A program made the translations under genes and the position numbers. Positions 10,093-20,983 of a stretch of 64,000 nucleotides of DNA are shown here, piece by piece (positions within the stretch are counted from its first letter, which is position 1; every line of letters starts with the position of its first letter). The notes under the pieces are model-generated. The model saw only the letters and a program-made list of their open reading frames with translations, made no database searches and had not been told where the DNA came from. Origin of the DNA: Apilactobacillus nanyangensis (GTDB taxonomy: Bacteria > Bacillota > Bacilli > Lactobacillales > Lactobacillaceae). The DNA lies in NCBI RefSeq assembly GCF_016861915.1, contig NZ_BOLX01000007.1:28287-92286 (forward strand), in the 5' to 3' direction.

Positions 10093-10932
10093 TTACATCT
10101 TTGATCCCTTACGACGGCGAACGATGAACTTGTTGGAACGAGCATTCTTACTACGAGTTTTCTTACCAACAGTCTTCTTGTGCCATGGTGATAATGGTGA
10201 TGGGTAACCAACTGGAGCTTTACCTTCACCACCACCATGAGGGTGATCGTTAGGGTTCATTACAGAACCACGAACGTGTGGACGTTGGCCCTTGTAACGG
10301 TTACGACCAGCTTTACCAATGTTAACTAATGAGTGTTCTTCGTTACCAATGCTACCAATAGTTGCACGGTTAACTGAAAGAATCATACGAACTTCACCTG
10401 ATGCTAGACGAACTAGTACGTATTTTCCTTCCTTACCCAATAGTTGAGCTGAAGTACCAGCAGAACGAACTAGTTGTCCACCCTTACCTGGTTTTAATTC
10501 GATATTGTGAATAACAGTACCTACAGGGATATCCTTCAATGCTAATGCATTACCTGGTTTGATGTCAGCGTTTGGTCCTGATTGAACCTTGTCGCCAACT
10601 TTTAGACCCTTAGGTGCTAGAATGTATGACTTGATACCGTCAGTGTAAACAACTAACGCAATGTTAGCAGTACGGTTTGGATCGTATTCGATAGTCTTAA
10701 CGATACCATCAACGTCGTCATGGTTACGCTTGAAATCAATAATACGGTATTGATTCTTGTTACCACCACCACGGTGACGAACAGTCATATGACCATAGTT
10801 GTTACGACCAGCAGTGTGTGACTTAGGAGCCAATAATGACTTTTCAGGTTTTGAAGTAGTCAAAACACTGTAGTCAATGCTAGTCATGTTACGACGACCA
10901 TTACTGGTTGCCTTGTATTTTTTAATAGCCAC
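10093..10932 (-). CDS. rplB: 50S ribosomal protein L2
   Basis: 279 residues. L2 is needed for subunit joining and peptidyl transfer. The C-terminal loop [13 protein letters not shown] with its conserved histidine and the basic tail [11 protein letters not shown] are present. Spacing from rplW is short with a GGAGG site before the ATG. Confidence 0.98.
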   Translation of the reverse strand: MAIKKYKATSNGRRNMTSIDYSVLTTSKPEKSLLAPKSHTAGRNNYGHMTVRHRGGGNKNQYRIIDFKRNHDDVDGIVKTIEYDPNRTANIALVVYTDGIKSYILAPKGLKVGDKVQSGPNADIKPGNALALKDIPVGTVIHNIELKPGKGGQLVRSAGTSAQLLGKEGKYVLVRLASGEVRMILSVNRATIGSIGNEEHSLVNIGKAGRNRYKGQRPHVRGSVMNPNDHPHGGGEGKAPVGYPSPLSPWHKKTVGKKTRSKNARSNKFIVRRRKGSKM

Positions 10933-10957
10933 GGTGTTTTCCTCCTAAATTGATATT

Positions 10958-11245
10958 TTATTTATTGCTAAATAAGTTAATTTCTTTTGAATCGTTTGAT
11001 AAAGTAACAATAGCCTTACGACGCTTCTTAGTGTAACCTGAGAAACGACCTTGGCGCTTTAGCTTACCTTTAAGATTCATAATATTTACATTTGCAACTT
11101 TAACATCAAAGATGTCTTGAATTGCGTTCTTCACTTGTGTTTTAGTTGCTCGTAAGTCAACATCAAAAGTGTATTTCTTTTCGTCCATCATAGCAGTTGA
11201 TTGTTCTGTAATAACGGGACGTAGGATAATATCACGTGATTCCAT
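10958..11245 (-). CDS. rplW: 50S ribosomal protein L23
   Basis: 95 residues. L23 sits at the tunnel exit, where trigger factor and SRP dock. The start [16 protein letters not shown] is typical. Its ATG shares one base with the rplD stop (TAATG), indicating coupled translation. Confidence 0.97.
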   Translation of the reverse strand: MESRDIILRPVITEQSTAMMDEKKYTFDVDLRATKTQVKNAIQDIFDVKVANVNIMNLKGKLKRQGRFSGYTKKRRKAIVTLSNDSKEINLFSNK

Positions 11246-11868
11246 TATGCGAGCACCTCCTCTACTTGAGAAAGAGCAGCCTTTGTGATGACAATCTTGT
11301 CACTGTTTACAACGCTCAATGTGTTTAAACCTTTAGCTGAAACGATTTCAACGTTCTTTAGGTTACGAGCTGATAATACAGCGTTCTTGTTGTCTTCTTC
11401 CAAGACTACTAATGTCTTAGTTGAAGCATTTAGCTTGTTTAGTGCTTCTGAGAAGTCTTTAGTCTTAGGAGCATCGAAGCTTAATGAGTCAACAACTACG
11501 AAGTTGTCGTTAGCAACCTTTTCTGATAGAACAGACTTGATAGCTAGACGGCTAACCTTCTTTGGTAAGTGGTAGCTGTATGAACGAGGAGTTGGTCCGA
11601 AGACAATTCCACCCCCACGCCATTGTGGTGAACGGATTGAACCTTGACGAGCACGTCCAGTACCCTTTTGACGCCATGGCTTCTTACCACCACCTCTAAC
11701 AGCGCTTCTGTTCTTTACAGCGTGTGTACCTTGGCGCATTGATGCTCTTTGCATCAAAACAACGTCAAATACAACACTGTCGTTTTGTTCGATAGCAAAG
11801 ATTTCATCGTTTAATTCAACGTTTCCGTTCTTGCTACCATCTTGTTTGTATAATGCTACGCTTGTCAT
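11245..11868 (-). CDS. rplD: 50S ribosomal protein L4
   Basis: 207 residues. The tunnel-lining extended loop ([19 protein letters not shown]) and the globular part are intact. In some bacteria L4 also represses the S10 operon through the leader; whether the structured rpsJ leader here is its target is not known. Overlaps rplW by one base. Confidence 0.97.
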   Translation of the reverse strand: MTSVALYKQDGSKNGNVELNDEIFAIEQNDSVVFDVVLMQRASMRQGTHAVKNRSAVRGGGKKPWRQKGTGRARQGSIRSPQWRGGGIVFGPTPRSYSYHLPKKVSRLAIKSVLSEKVANDNFVVVDSLSFDAPKTKDFSEALNKLNASTKTLVVLEEDNKNAVLSARNLKNVEIVSAKGLNTLSVVNSDKIVITKAALSQVEEVLA

Positions 11869-11885
11869 TTATGGTTCCTCCTTTC

Positions 11886-12521
11886 TTATTTTTGTGATCC
11901 GCGAGCTGCAGATTTAACAGTTAAGAATGACTTGTTGGCACCAGGAACGTTACCCTTAATTAGGATTACGTTGTTGTCAACGTCAGCCTTAACTACTTCA
12001 AGATTTTGAATAGTAACTTGCTTGTTACCCATTCTACCTGGTAATTTCATACCCTTAGTAACACGGTTGATAATTACACCAAGTGAACCAGGACGACGGT
12101 GGTATCTAGAACCGTGAGTTTCAGGACCTCTAGCTTGACCATCCTTATGAATGTTACCTTGGTAACCATGACCCTTTGTGATACCTGTTACATCTACGAT
12201 GTCACCGGCTTCAAAAATGTCTGCCTTGATTTCGTCTGCTACATTGTAATCGCTAAGCTCAACATCTCTGATTTCTTTAATGAAGCGCTTAGGATTTGTA
12301 TTTGCTTTTGCTACATGACCTTTTTCTGGTTTGTTACTTAAAACATCACGTTTGTCTTCGTAACCAAGTTGGATAGCGTTGTATCCATCAGTTTCAGTTG
12401 ATTTAGTTTGTAGAACAACGTTTGGAGTTACATCTACAACAGTAACTGGTACTAATTCACCGTTTTCAGTGAAAACTTGAGTCATTCCGACTTTTCTACC
12501 TAAGATTCCTTTTCTGGTCAT
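11886..12521 (-). CDS. rplC: 50S ribosomal protein L3
   Basis: 211 residues, [17 protein letters not shown] at the start and [16 protein letters not shown] near the end. L3 is an early 50S assembly protein reaching towards the peptidyl transferase centre. Between rpsJ and rplD with a strong GGAGGTG site. Confidence 0.98.
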   Translation of the reverse strand: MTRKGILGRKVGMTQVFTENGELVPVTVVDVTPNVVLQTKSTETDGYNAIQLGYEDKRDVLSNKPEKGHVAKANTNPKRFIKEIRDVELSDYNVADEIKADIFEAGDIVDVTGITKGHGYQGNIHKDGQARGPETHGSRYHRRPGSLGVIINRVTKGMKLPGRMGNKQVTIQNLEVVKADVDNNVILIKGNVPGANKSFLTVKSAARGSQK

Positions 12522-12555
12522 GAGTACACCTCCGATATATTGTAATTTTGATTAA

Positions 12556-12864
12556 TTATAGTTTAATTTCGATATCAACACCGCTTGGTAAATCAAGCTT
12601 CATTAGTGAATCAACTGTTTTTGGTGTTGGGTTTAAGATGTCGATAAGACGCTTGTGAGTCAACATTTCAAATTGTTCACGTGACTTCTTGAACTTATGT
12701 GGTGAAGCTAGAACAGTATAAACAGTTCTATCTGTTGGCAATGGAATTGGACCAGAAACACTAGCACCAGTTCTTTGCGCAGTAGCCACAATCTTTTCAG
12801 CTGATTGATCTAAAGTACGGTGTTCATATGCCTTTAAACGGATACGAATCTTTTGCTTTGCCAT
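12556..12864 (-). CDS. rpsJ: 30S ribosomal protein S10
   Basis: 102 residues, [20 protein letters not shown] to VDIEIKL. First gene of the S10 operon. In other bacteria S10 also works in transcription as NusE. The ATG follows a GAGGAGGG ribosome binding site and a leader of about 150 bases from the promoter at 13025-13053. Confidence 0.98.
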   Translation of the reverse strand: MAKQKIRIRLKAYEHRTLDQSAEKIVATAQRTGASVSGPIPLPTDRTVYTVLASPHKFKKSREQFEMLTHKRLIDILNPTPKTVDSLMKLDLPSGVDIEIKL

Positions 12865-13018
12865 TATTTTCCCTCCTCGTCTGTATTTTAAATACGACTA
12901 ACTCCGTGGAAATTACCGGCGCACCCTTCATGACAAAGTGGCCGGGTGTGTCGCAACCTCCCACATCAACGCTTTTCTCATATCTGCTTGAGAGCATACT
13001 AACCCCTCGAACAGGTAC
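12865..13018 (-). promoter_or_regulatory. Structured 5' leader of the S10 operon
   Basis: About 150 transcribed, non-coding bases, richer in GC than the surrounding spacer. The part at about 12920-12965 contains complementary pieces (CACCC with GGGTG, and two CCGG blocks) able to form a hairpin. No U-tract follows, so any control would act on translation or by binding a ribosomal protein. Placement suggests autogenous control, as in other S10 operons; the ligand is unknown. Confidence 0.5.
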
Positions 13019-13024
13019 TTGTAT

Positions 13025-13053
13025 ATAATACTAGATTTCCTGCGGTGTTTCAA
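13025..13053 (-). promoter_or_regulatory. Promoter of the S10 operon
   Basis: Minus strand TTGAAA (13048-13053) and TATTAT (13025-13030) separated by 17 bases. It is followed by the rpsJ leader. The 200 bases upstream (13054-13256) are extremely AT-rich with A and T runs and contain no gene I can recognise; they may act as an UP element. Confidence 0.8.
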
Positions 13054-13256
13054 GGGTTTTCACTCATTTTGTTAAAATTATTTTTAAATTTTTTATTCAA
13101 ATTTTTTCAAAAAAATTGAAACTTTTTTATTTTTTCTTCCATATTATATTTATTTGATCAAAAAATAATTTATTAAATTAAATAACAAATTTCAAAAAAT
13201 ATTATCAAATTTATTCTTTATCTATATTTATAGAAGAAATTCCCCTTTTTTATGTA

Positions 13257-13293
13257 CAAAAAAAAGAAGCGTTGAAATTAATCAACACTTCTT
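13257..13293 (-). terminator. Terminator after fusA
   Basis: Minus strand arms AAGAAGTGTTGA and TCAACGCTTCTT around a 6-base loop, followed by a run of T. It ends the str operon just past the fusA stop and isolates it from the S10 operon. Confidence 0.88.
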
Positions 13294-13309
13294 AATTTAG
13301 AAACACTAA

Positions 13310-15400
13310 TTACTTGTTTCCACCGTTCTTTTCAATAATTTCTTCTTGAACTGCGGCTGGAACTGGTGAGTAGTGATCGAATGTCATTGAGAAAGTACCT
13401 CTACCTTGAGATGCTGAACGCAATGTAGTTGCGTAACCGAACATTTCTGATAGTGGAACCATAGCATGGATTAGTTGAGCTTTGTTTCTAACTTCCATAC
13501 CATCAACGTTACCACGACGTGCAGTAACTTGTCCCATAACATCACCCATGTATTCTTCTGGAACCACGATATCAACTTTCATGATTGGTTCTAGGATAAC
13601 TGGGCCAGCTGACTTAGCAGCATTTCTTAATGCTAATGATGCAGCAACCTTAAATGCAGCTTCTGATGAATCGACATCATGGTAACTACCATCATATAAC
13701 TTAGCCTTAACATCAATCAATGGGTAACCAGCAAGAACACCGTTTGCCATTGATTCTTTTAGACCTTGTTCAACTGAAGGAATGTATTCACGAGGAACAA
13801 CCCCACCAACGATAGCATTTTCGAATTCGAAACCTTTACCAGTTTCATTTGGAGTAAATTCAATCCAAACGTCACCATATTGACCTTTACCACCAGATTG
13901 ACGAACGAATTTACCTTGAGCCTTAGTTGGCTTAGTAAATGCTTCTCTGTAGGCAACTTGTGGTTGACCAATAGTAGCTTCAACCTTGAATTCACGTTTC
14001 ATACGGTCAACGATGATGTTCAAGTGAAGTTCACCCATTCCGGCGATAATAGTTTCACCAGTTTCGTTATCAGTTTCAGCCTTAAATGTAGGATCTTCTT
14101 CTGATAGCTTTTGTAGAGCAATGTTCATCTTGTCTTGGTCAGCCTTAGTCTTAGGTTCAACAGACACAGAAATAACTGGATCTGGGAATACCATTGATTC
14201 TAGGTGTAATGGGTGCTTTTGATCAGTTAGTGAGTCACCAGTAGTGGTGTTCTTCAAACCGATAGCGGCAGCGATATCACCAGAGAATACTTCTGGGATT
14301 TCAGTTCTATCATTTGAGTGCATTTGTAGTAAACGACCAACACGTTCACGTTTGTCCTTAGTTGCGTTAAGAACGTATGAACCTGATTCTAGAGTACCTT
14401 GGTATACACGAATGAAAGTTAAACGACCAACAAATGGGTCAGTTGCAACCTTAAATGCTAGGGCAGCAAATGGCTTGTTGTCATCAGCTTTAAGTTCAAC
14501 ATCTTCACCTGATTCAGGATCAGTAGCCTTGTATGGACGAACATCAAGTGGTGATGGTAAGAAGTCCAATACGGCGTCCATTAACATTTGGATACCCTTG
14601 TTCTTAAATGCTGAACCAGCTAATACTGGGTAGTATTCTAGATTAAGAGTACCTTGACGGATGGCAGCCTTGATTTCAGGTACAGAAATTTCTTCACCTT
14701 CAAGGTATTTTTCCATAATTCCGTCGTTGATGTCAGCAAGTGATTCAATTAAGTTAGCACGTGCTTCATCAGCTTTTTCCTTGTATTCGTCAGGAATATC
14801 AACGATATCGTAGTTTGAACCATTTTCATCTAGATCGTAGATGTATGCTTTCATTTCTACTAAGTCGATAACACCTTGGAAAGTGTCTTCCTTACCGATA
14901 GGAATTTGGATAGCGTGTGCGTTAGCATCTAGACGTTCGTGTAGAGATTCTACAGAAGCTTCGAAGTCAGCACCTAGCTTATCCATCTTGTTAGCGAATA
15001 CGATACGAGGAACTTCGTATTCTGAAGCTTGACGCCAAACAGTTTCTGTTTGAGGTTCAACCCCAGCAGCAGCATCCAAGATAGTAATTGAACCATCTAG
15101 AACACGTAGTGAACGTTCAACTTCGGCAGTGAAGTCCACGTGTCCTGGTGTATCGATGATGTTGATACGAGTATCTTTCCAACGTGCAGTAGTAGCAGCT
15201 GAAGTGATAGTGATACCACGTTCTTGTTCTTGTACCATCCAGTCCATTTGTGAAGCACCATCATGAGTTTCACCAATTTTGTGGATTCTACCAGTGTAGT
15301 ACAAGATACGTTCAGTAGCAGTAGTCTTACCGGCATCAATATGAGCAGTGATACCGATATTACGAGTTTTTTCTAATGGGAATTCACGTTTGTTAGCCAT
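13310..15400 (-). CDS. fusA: Translation elongation factor G
   Basis: 696 residues. GTPase that drives ribosomal translocation and, with RRF, recycling. G1 motif AHIDAGKTT and G3 DTPGHVDF are near the N-terminus, with NKMDK as G4; domains II to V follow (ending [18 protein letters not shown]). It is the third gene of the str operon but is separated from rpsG by 108 bases holding two hairpins, one terminator-like. There is no tuf gene after it. Confidence 0.98.
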   Translation of the reverse strand: MANKREFPLEKTRNIGITAHIDAGKTTATERILYYTGRIHKIGETHDGASQMDWMVQEQERGITITSAATTARWKDTRINIIDTPGHVDFTAEVERSLRVLDGSITILDAAAGVEPQTETVWRQASEYEVPRIVFANKMDKLGADFEASVESLHERLDANAHAIQIPIGKEDTFQGVIDLVEMKAYIYDLDENGSNYDIVDIPDEYKEKADEARANLIESLADINDGIMEKYLEGEEISVPEIKAAIRQGTLNLEYYPVLAGSAFKNKGIQMLMDAVLDFLPSPLDVRPYKATDPESGEDVELKADDNKPFAALAFKVATDPFVGRLTFIRVYQGTLESGSYVLNATKDKRERVGRLLQMHSNDRTEIPEVFSGDIAAAIGLKNTTTGDSLTDQKHPLHLESMVFPDPVISVSVEPKTKADQDKMNIALQKLSEEDPTFKAETDNETGETIIAGMGELHLNIIVDRMKREFKVEATIGQPQVAYREAFTKPTKAQGKFVRQSGGKGQYGDVWIEFTPNETGKGFEFENAIVGGVVPREYIPSVEQGLKESMANGVLAGYPLIDVKAKLYDGSYHDVDSSEAAFKVAASLALRNAAKSAGPVILEPIMKVDIVVPEEYMGDVMGQVTARRGNVDGMEVRNKAQLIHAMVPLSEMFGYATTLRSASQGRGTFSMTFDHYSPVPAAVQEEIIEKNGGNK

Positions 15401-15437
15401 TATAAAAAGTTTCTCCTCTCAAAAATAAATCTCTTTT

Positions 15438-15473
15438 GTAAAAAAGTGGCTAATATAATAACACATTAGCCAC
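15438..15473 (-). terminator. Terminator-like hairpin between rpsG and fusA
   Basis: Minus strand arms GTGGCTAAT and ATTAGCCAC with a 10-base loop, followed directly by six T. It has every feature of an intrinsic terminator yet lies upstream of fusA in the same operon. No strong promoter is visible after it, so it probably acts as a partial terminator or attenuator. Confidence 0.75.
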
Positions 15474-15483
15474 TCAATTAAAT

Positions 15484-15501
15484 GTACAAATAAGTTTGTA
15501 C
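15484..15501 (-). other. Second hairpin just after rpsG
   Basis: A perfect inverted repeat, arms GTACAAA and TTTGTAC with a 4-base loop, located about 10 bases upstream of the terminator-like hairpin. It could stabilise the 3' end of the rpsL-rpsG mRNA or fold as part of an attenuator. Confidence 0.55.
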
Positions 15502-15508
15502 GTTTATT

Positions 15509-15979
15509 TTACCAACGGTAGTGAGCAAATGCACGGTTAGCTTCTGCCATCTTATGAGTGTCTTCACGTTTCTTAACTGAAGCACCTGTGTTGTTAGCAG
15601 CATCCATAAGTTCACGACCTAGGCGTTCAACCATTGTGTGTTCACCACGTAGACGTGCGTAGTTTACGATCCAACGTAAACCTAGAGTAACACGACGGTC
15701 AGGACGTACTTCGATAGGAACTTGGTAGTTTGATCCACCAACACGACGAGCCTTAACTTCTAGTACAGGCATAACGTTGTTCATAGCTTCTTCGAATACG
15801 TCAACTGGGTCATTTCCAGTTTCTTTCTTAATAAGATCAAATGCACCATATAAAATTTCTGATGCAGTTCCTCTCTTACCATCTAACATCAAACGGTTAA
15901 TTAAGCTTGAAACCAATTTTGAGTTGTAGATTGGATCAGGAAGAACTTCACGTTTTTGAACATTTCCTTTTCTTGGCAT
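15509..15979 (-). CDS. rpsG: 30S ribosomal protein S7
   Basis: 156 residues, [20 protein letters not shown] to [11 protein letters not shown]7 nucleates assembly of the 30S head and is near the E site. Second gene of the str operon, 40 bases after rpsL. Confidence 0.98.
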   Translation of the reverse strand: MPRKGNVQKREVLPDPIYNSKLVSSLINRLMLDGKRGTASEILYGAFDLIKKETGNDPVDVFEEAMNNVMPVLEVKARRVGGSNYQVPIEVRPDRRVTLGLRWIVNYARLRGEHTMVERLGRELMDAANNTGASVKKREDTHKMAEANRAFAHYRW

Positions 15980-16019
15980 TTAAAAATCCTCCTTGTTTTC
16001 TTATAGCGGAATAAATGTT

Positions 16020-16433
16020 TTAGTCTTTAGGCTTCTTAGTACCGTATTTTGAACGACCTTGACGACGGTCAGCAACACCGGCAGTATCTAGAGCACCACG
16101 AACGATGTGGTAACGTACCCCAGGTAAATCCTTAACACGACCACCACGAATTAAAACAACACTATGTTCTTGAAGGTTGTGACCAATACCAGGAATGTAT
16201 GCAGTAACTTCAATCAAGTTTGAAAGTCTAACACGGGCGTACTTACGTAGAGCTGAGTTAGGCTTCTTTGGAGTCATAGTACCAACACGGGTAGCTACTC
16301 CACGTTTTTGAGGAGCAGGGTTGTTAGTTTGCTTCTTCTTGTAACTGTTGTACCCATGGTTTAAAGCTGGGGCTTTTGATTTAGAACTTCTAGAATGACG
16401 ACCTTTACGTACTAATTGGTTAATAGTAGGCAT
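16020..16433 (-). CDS. rpsL: 30S ribosomal protein S12
   Basis: 137 residues, [20 protein letters not shown] to [10 protein letters not shown]12 lies at the decoding centre. Both lysines linked to streptomycin sensitivity are present (in [11 protein letters not shown] and GRVKDLPGV), so the wild-type susceptible sequence is expected. First gene of the str operon with its own consensus promoter upstream. Confidence 0.98.
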   Translation of the reverse strand: MPTINQLVRKGRHSRSSKSKAPALNHGYNSYKKKQTNNPAPQKRGVATRVGTMTPKKPNSALRKYARVRLSNLIEVTAYIPGIGHNLQEHSVVLIRGGRVKDLPGVRYHIVRGALDTAGVADRRQGRSKYGTKKPKD

Positions 16434-16531
16434 CTAAAAATTCCTCCTTCCAATAAAATTTATTTTTAAGTCCACACATCCAGGTGGTTCTTTTTTATGT
16501 AAAAGTTCACCGGATGAATAAGCACTTAATA

Positions 16532-16560
16532 ATATTATCACGACGTCTCATTTGTGTCAA
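16532..16560 (-). promoter_or_regulatory. Promoter of the str operon (rpsL)
   Basis: Minus strand TTGACA (16555-16560), 17-base spacer, TAATAT (16532-16537): a near-consensus sigma-A promoter about 100 bases before the rpsL start. The leader contains no obvious terminator. Its -35 end lies 46 bases from the start of the divergent prepilin peptidase gene. Confidence 0.88.
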
Positions 16561-16605
16561 TGAAACTTAGGATTTCTTTCGTAAATAATATTGGAGGTTT
16601 TAAAT

Positions 16606-17265
16606 ATGTTTTTATTCATTTTATTTATCCTGGGTTCTTCCTTTGGATCGTTTCTTACTGCCCTATTCTATCGACTAGAGCATCAAGAAAGTCTGGTCGG
16701 ATTTTCCCATTGTGATGTCTGCAAACACCGACTAGAAGTGATTGATTTAATCCCTATCTTCTCTTATCTACTTAATCATGGTAGATGCAGGTACTGTCAT
16801 AAGACCTACTCAAGTTTATCGTTTGTAAACGAAGTGTTCTTAAGTACAATCTTTCCATTAATATTTATTGAAACCAGAAGTATGCTGCCATTGCTTATCA
16901 TTGTCTATCTTTTCTACTTAAGTCTAGAAGATATGCACAAGCAAATGGTTTCAAGTATTATTTTACACTCACTGCTATTAATTGTTTTTGTTATCACTCT
17001 TCCCTTCTCTAGAATTTTGATATTAATGCCGATTTATTTTTTCTTCTATCTTTTAAACTACAACTATCATTTTATTGGTGAAGCAGATATCGATCTATTT
17101 GCAATTTTGTTTCTGTTAATCGGTAACCATATTCTATTAATCATCTTTGTTGCTAGTATGTTTGCCTTAGTCGCCTATCCGTTTATCAAACAAGTCAGCG
17201 GAAAAATCCCGTTCATTCCATTTATATATCTATCATATTTGATGTTTCTATGTATAAAAAAATAG
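16606..17265 (+). CDS. Prepilin peptidase, competence ComC type
   Basis: 219 residues from the ATG at 16606, which follows GGAGGT by 7 bases. A type IV prepilin peptidase processes and methylates pilin-like proteins such as the ComG pseudopilins for DNA uptake. The N-terminal cytosolic domain has two CxxC pairs (CDVC and CRYC), and the membrane part carries the candidate catalytic aspartates in LEDMHKQMVSS and GEADIDLF. About seven hydrophobic segments follow. It stands alone on the + strand between rpsL and rpoC, with no other competence gene in the window. Confidence 0.88.
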   Translation: MFLFILFILGSSFGSFLTALFYRLEHQESLVGFSHCDVCKHRLEVIDLIPIFSYLLNHGRCRYCHKTYSSLSFVNEVFLSTIFPLIFIETRSMLPLLIIVYLFYLSLEDMHKQMVSSIILHSLLLIVFVITLPFSRILILMPIYFFFYLLNYNYHFIGEADIDLFAILFLLIGNHILLIIFVASMFALVAYPFIKQVSGKIPFIPFIYLSYLMFLCIKK

Positions 17266-17293
17266 CAACCGCTATTCAGCGATTGCTATTTTT
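17259..17293. terminator. Bidirectional terminator between prepilin peptidase and rpoC
   Basis: A 14-base stem, AAATAGCAACCGCT with AGCGATTGCTATTT (one mismatch), 4-base loop, with A-run on the left and T-run on the right. It ends both converging genes. Confidence 0.88.
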
Positions 17294-17303
17294 GAGTTGT
17301 AAA

Positions 17304-20300
17304 TTATTGGTTATTTACGTCTTCTTCATTCATACGTTTTTCAATTTGGCTAATTGAGTAAACGTCGTTTGAATCAACTTTTGGTGATTCTTGTTCTTCA
17401 ACTTTAGCGTTGATTTCACCGTAAGTCTTCATTCCAGTACCAGCTGGAATTAGCTTACCAATAATAACATTTTCCTTAAGACCAACTAATGGATCGTTCT
17501 TTCCACGGATAGCAGCATCTGTTAGAACACGAGTAGTTTCTTGGAATGATGCAGCTGATAAGAAACTGTTAGTTTCTAGGGCAGCCTTAGTAATACCTAA
17601 GATAACTGGACGTGCAGTTGCTGGAATCTTACCAGAAATAACTGCGTCAGCATTAGCTTCCTTAAAGTCGTTAATATCCATTAAAGTACCCGGTAGAACT
17701 TCAGTGTCACCTGAGTCCATGATTCTTACCTTACGTAGCATTTGACGAACCATGATTTCGGCATGCTTATCACTAACTTCTACCCCTTGCATACGGTAAG
17801 TCTTTTGAACTTCACTTAGCAAGTATACTTCAGTTGATAGTGAGTCACGAACCTTGATTAGTTCCTTAGGATCAATTGAACCTTCGTTAATAGCTTGTCC
17901 ACGACGGATGAAGTCACCTTCAGCCACGTTCATACGAGCATTAATTGGAACCTTGTAAGTTCTAGTGTCGGCGTCACCTTTAACAGTAACTTCCTTCACT
18001 CTTTCAGCAGGGTTTTCTTCAATTAGAGATACAGTACCTGTAACTTCAGTAATTTCTGCTTTACCTTTAGGGTTTCTAGCTTCGAAGATTTCTTGAACAC
18101 GAGGAAGACCTTGTGTGATATCGGCGTTACCAGCAACCCCACCGGTATGGAAGTTACGCATAGTTAATTGAGTACCAGGTTCACCAATTGATTGAGCAGC
18201 AACAGTACCAACTGCTTCACCAACTTCTACAGGTGAACCAGTAGCTAAGTTACGACCGTAACATTTTTCACAAACCCCGTGAACTGTGTTACAAGTGAAT
18301 GCTGAACGAATTTCAACTTCTTCAATTCCAGCAGCTTCAATTGCTTCAGCTTCAGGTTCGTTAATCATTTGGTTATGCTTAACAATTACTTCACCAGTTT
18401 CTGGGTTCTTAACTGTCTTCATAGCATATCTACCAATGATTCTGTCGTATAGAGGTTCAATCATTTCGTTACCTTGCTTCAATGCAGCAACGATAACTCC
18501 ACGGTCAGTGTTACAATCTTCTTCTCTGATAATAACGTCTTGAGCCACATCAACTAGACGACGAGTTAAGTAACCTGAGTTGGCAGTCTTCAAGGCAGTA
18601 TCAGTCATACCCTTACGGGCACCGTGGGTAGAAATAAACATTTCAAGAACTGATAGACCTTCACGGAAGTTAGCAGTGATAGGTAGTTCCATGATTTCAC
18701 CATTAGGTGCGGCCATCAAACCACGCATACCAGCTAATTGAGTAAAGTTAGAGATGTTACCACGGGCACCAGAGTCACTCATCATAAAGATAGGGTTTTG
18801 AGGATCAAAGTTCTTCAACAAGTCGTTTTGAATTTCATCCTTAGCATCACTCCAGATACCGATAACTCTTTCGTAACGTTCTTGGTCAGTAATTAAACCA
18901 CGACGGAATTGTTTTGTAACGTTTTCAACTTTTTTGTGTGAATCAGCAATAATTTGAGGTTTTGACTTAAGGTCAGTAACGTCAGTGATACCAACAGTTA
19001 AACCTGACTTAGTTGATTCGTTGTAACCTAAGTCCTTCATTCTATCTAGTAGTTGTGAAGTTTCAGTTACCTTGTATTGCTTGTAAACTTCAGCAATGAT
19101 GTCTGATAAGAAACCTTTCTTGAAGGCACCGTTTAGAGGAGCATTCTTCAAGTGTTCATGGATATCTTCACCAGGTTCTAGGAAGAAACTGTCAGATAAG
19201 TGACCATGTAGGTTAGTATCAGTTGGTTCGTTCAAGTATTGGAATGTCTTTGGAAGAATACCGTTGAAGATAATCTTACCAATAGTTGTTACCAAAATCT
19301 TGTCCTTTTGTTCGTCAGTGAATGGTTTTTCACTCATTGATGAAACGGCAATACCAACACGAGTATGCCAGTGAGTTAAACCACTTTGGTATGAAAGTCT
19401 TGCTTCTTCAGGTGTGTTGAAGATCATACCTTCACCTTCACGGCCTTCTTCTTCCATAGTTAGGTAGTAGTTACCAATAACCATATCTTGAGAAGGAGCA
19501 ACGATTGGGTTTCCATCACGAGGGGCAAGAATATGAGTAGCAGCTAGCATCAATAGTCTTGATTCAGCTTGTGCTTCGTCTGATAAAGGAACGTGGATGG
19601 CCATTTGGTCACCATCAAAATCGGCGTTGTAAGCTTCACAAGCTAATGGGTGAAGACGCATTGATTTACCTGAAACCAATACTGGTTCGAATGCTTGAAT
19701 ACCTAATCTATGCAATGTAGGTGCACGGTTAAGTAATACTGGATGTTCCTTAATTACGTCATCCAATACATCGAATACTTCTTCATCTTTACGTTCGATT
19801 TGACGTTTAGCAGACTTAATGTTCGAAGCACTACCACGTTTTACAAGTTCTTTCATAATGAAAGGCTTGAATAATTCCATGGCCATTGGAACTGGAAGTC
19901 CCATTTGGTTGAACTTCAAGAATGGTCCAACATCAATAACAGAACGACCAGAGTAGTCAACACGCTTACCAAGTAAGTTTTGTCTGAAACGACCTTGCTT
20001 ACCTTTAAGCATGTGTGATAGTGACTTAAGTGGACGGTTACCAGGACCGGCAACAGGACGACCACGACGACCATTATCGATTAAAGCATCAACAGCTTCT
20101 TGTAGCATACGTTTTTCGTTTTGAACGATGATACCAGGAGCATGTAGATCTAATAATCTCTTTAGACGGTTATTTCTGTTAATAACACGACGGTACAAGT
20201 CATTTAAGTCAGAAGTGGCGAAACGGCCACCTTCTAGTTGTACCATTGGTCTTAAGTCAGGTGGAATAACTGGAATTGCTTCCATTACCATCCATGACAA

Positions 20301-20966
20301 GTCATTACCTGATTGTAGGAAGGCTTCTAGAATATCTAGACGTCTAACCGCTCTAACACGCTTTTGACCAGTAGCCTTCTTTAGTTCATCTTTTAGTTCA
20401 GCAACTTCTTTATTGATATCAACATTGTTCAATAAAGTTCTAATTGCTTCAGCACCAATCTTAGCTTCAAAACGGTTACCGTATTCAAGTTTCTTTTCAC
20501 GGTAATCTTGTTCTGAGATTAGTTGCTTGTTTTCTAGTGGAGTATCACCAGGATCTGTAACAACGTATGAAGCAAAGTAGATAATTTCTTCCAAAGCACG
20601 TGGGCTCATGTCTAATACAAGACCCATACGACTTGGAATTCCTTTGAAGTACCAAATGTGAGTTACTGGAGCAGCTAATTCAATGTGACCCATACGTTCA
20701 CGACGTACTTTAGCACGTGTAACTTCTACTCCACAACGATCACAGACGATACCCTTGTATCTAATACGTTTATATTTACCACAAGCACATTCCCAATCCT
20801 TTGTAGGACCGAAAATTCTTTCGTCGAATAGACCATCTTTTTCTGGTTTTAAAGTTCTGTAGTTGATAGTTTCTGGCTTTTTAACTTCACCAAATGACCA
20901 ACTACGAATTTTATCAGAAGAAGCTAATCCAATTTGCATGCTTGAAAATTTGTTTACATCGACCAA
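17304..20966 (-). CDS. rpoC: RNA polymerase beta' subunit, TTG start
   Basis: 1220 residues. The zinc-ribbon start ([19 protein letters not shown]), the catalytic [12 protein letters not shown] that holds magnesium, and the trigger-loop and jaw regions are all present. The start codon is TTG at 20966 ([15 protein letters not shown]), 8 bases after GGGGA; no nearer ATG fits. It follows rpoB after 17 bases and ends at the bidirectional terminator. Confidence 0.97.
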   Translation of the reverse strand: MVDVNKFSSMQIGLASSDKIRSWSFGEVKKPETINYRTLKPEKDGLFDERIFGPTKDWECACGKYKRIRYKGIVCDRCGVEVTRAKVRRERMGHIELAAPVTHIWYFKGIPSRMGLVLDMSPRALEEIIYFASYVVTDPGDTPLENKQLISEQDYREKKLEYGNRFEAKIGAEAIRTLLNNVDINKEVAELKDELKKATGQKRVRAVRRLDILEAFLQSGNDLSWMVMEAIPVIPPDLRPMVQLEGGRFATSDLNDLYRRVINRNNRLKRLLDLHAPGIIVQNEKRMLQEAVDALIDNGRRGRPVAGPGNRPLKSLSHMLKGKQGRFRQNLLGKRVDYSGRSVIDVGPFLKFNQMGLPVPMAMELFKPFIMKELVKRGSASNIKSAKRQIERKDEEVFDVLDDVIKEHPVLLNRAPTLHRLGIQAFEPVLVSGKSMRLHPLACEAYNADFDGDQMAIHVPLSDEAQAESRLLMLAATHILAPRDGNPIVAPSQDMVIGNYYLTMEEEGREGEGMIFNTPEEARLSYQSGLTHWHTRVGIAVSSMSEKPFTDEQKDKILVTTIGKIIFNGILPKTFQYLNEPTDTNLHGHLSDSFFLEPGEDIHEHLKNAPLNGAFKKGFLSDIIAEVYKQYKVTETSQLLDRMKDLGYNESTKSGLTVGITDVTDLKSKPQIIADSHKKVENVTKQFRRGLITDQERYERVIGIWSDAKDEIQNDLLKNFDPQNPIFMMSDSGARGNISNFTQLAGMRGLMAAPNGEIMELPITANFREGLSVLEMFISTHGARKGMTDTALKTANSGYLTRRLVDVAQDVIIREEDCNTDRGVIVAALKQGNEMIEPLYDRIIGRYAMKTVKNPETGEVIVKHNQMINEPEAEAIEAAGIEEVEIRSAFTCNTVHGVCEKCYGRNLATGSPVEVGEAVGTVAAQSIGEPGTQLTMRNFHTGGVAGNADITQGLPRVQEIFEARNPKGKAEITEVTGTVSLIEENPAERVKEVTVKGDADTRTYKVPINARMNVAEGDFIRRGQAINEGSIDPKELIKVRDSLSTEVYLLSEVQKTYRMQGVEVSDKHAEIMVRQMLRKVRIMDSGDTEVLPGTLMDINDFKEANADAVISGKIPATARPVILGITKAALETNSFLSAASFQETTRVLTDAAIRGKNDPLVGLKENVIIGKLIPAGTGMKTYGEINAKVEEQESPKVDSNDVYSISQIEKRMNEEDVNNQ

Positions 20967-20983
20967 TGGATAGTCCCCTTTCT

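Noticed and set aside
13054..13256. Very AT-rich stretch before the S10 promoter, with runs of A and T that could look like a repeat or origin-like region.
   Set aside because: No DnaA boxes, iterons or direct repeats seen; best explained as spacer or UP element.
13759..13995. Open frames of 60-145 codons on both strands inside fusA, rpoB, rpoC, clpC, serS, adk and other genes.
   Set aside because: They overlap well-identified genes in other frames, have no ribosome binding sites of note and read as shadows of coding sequence.
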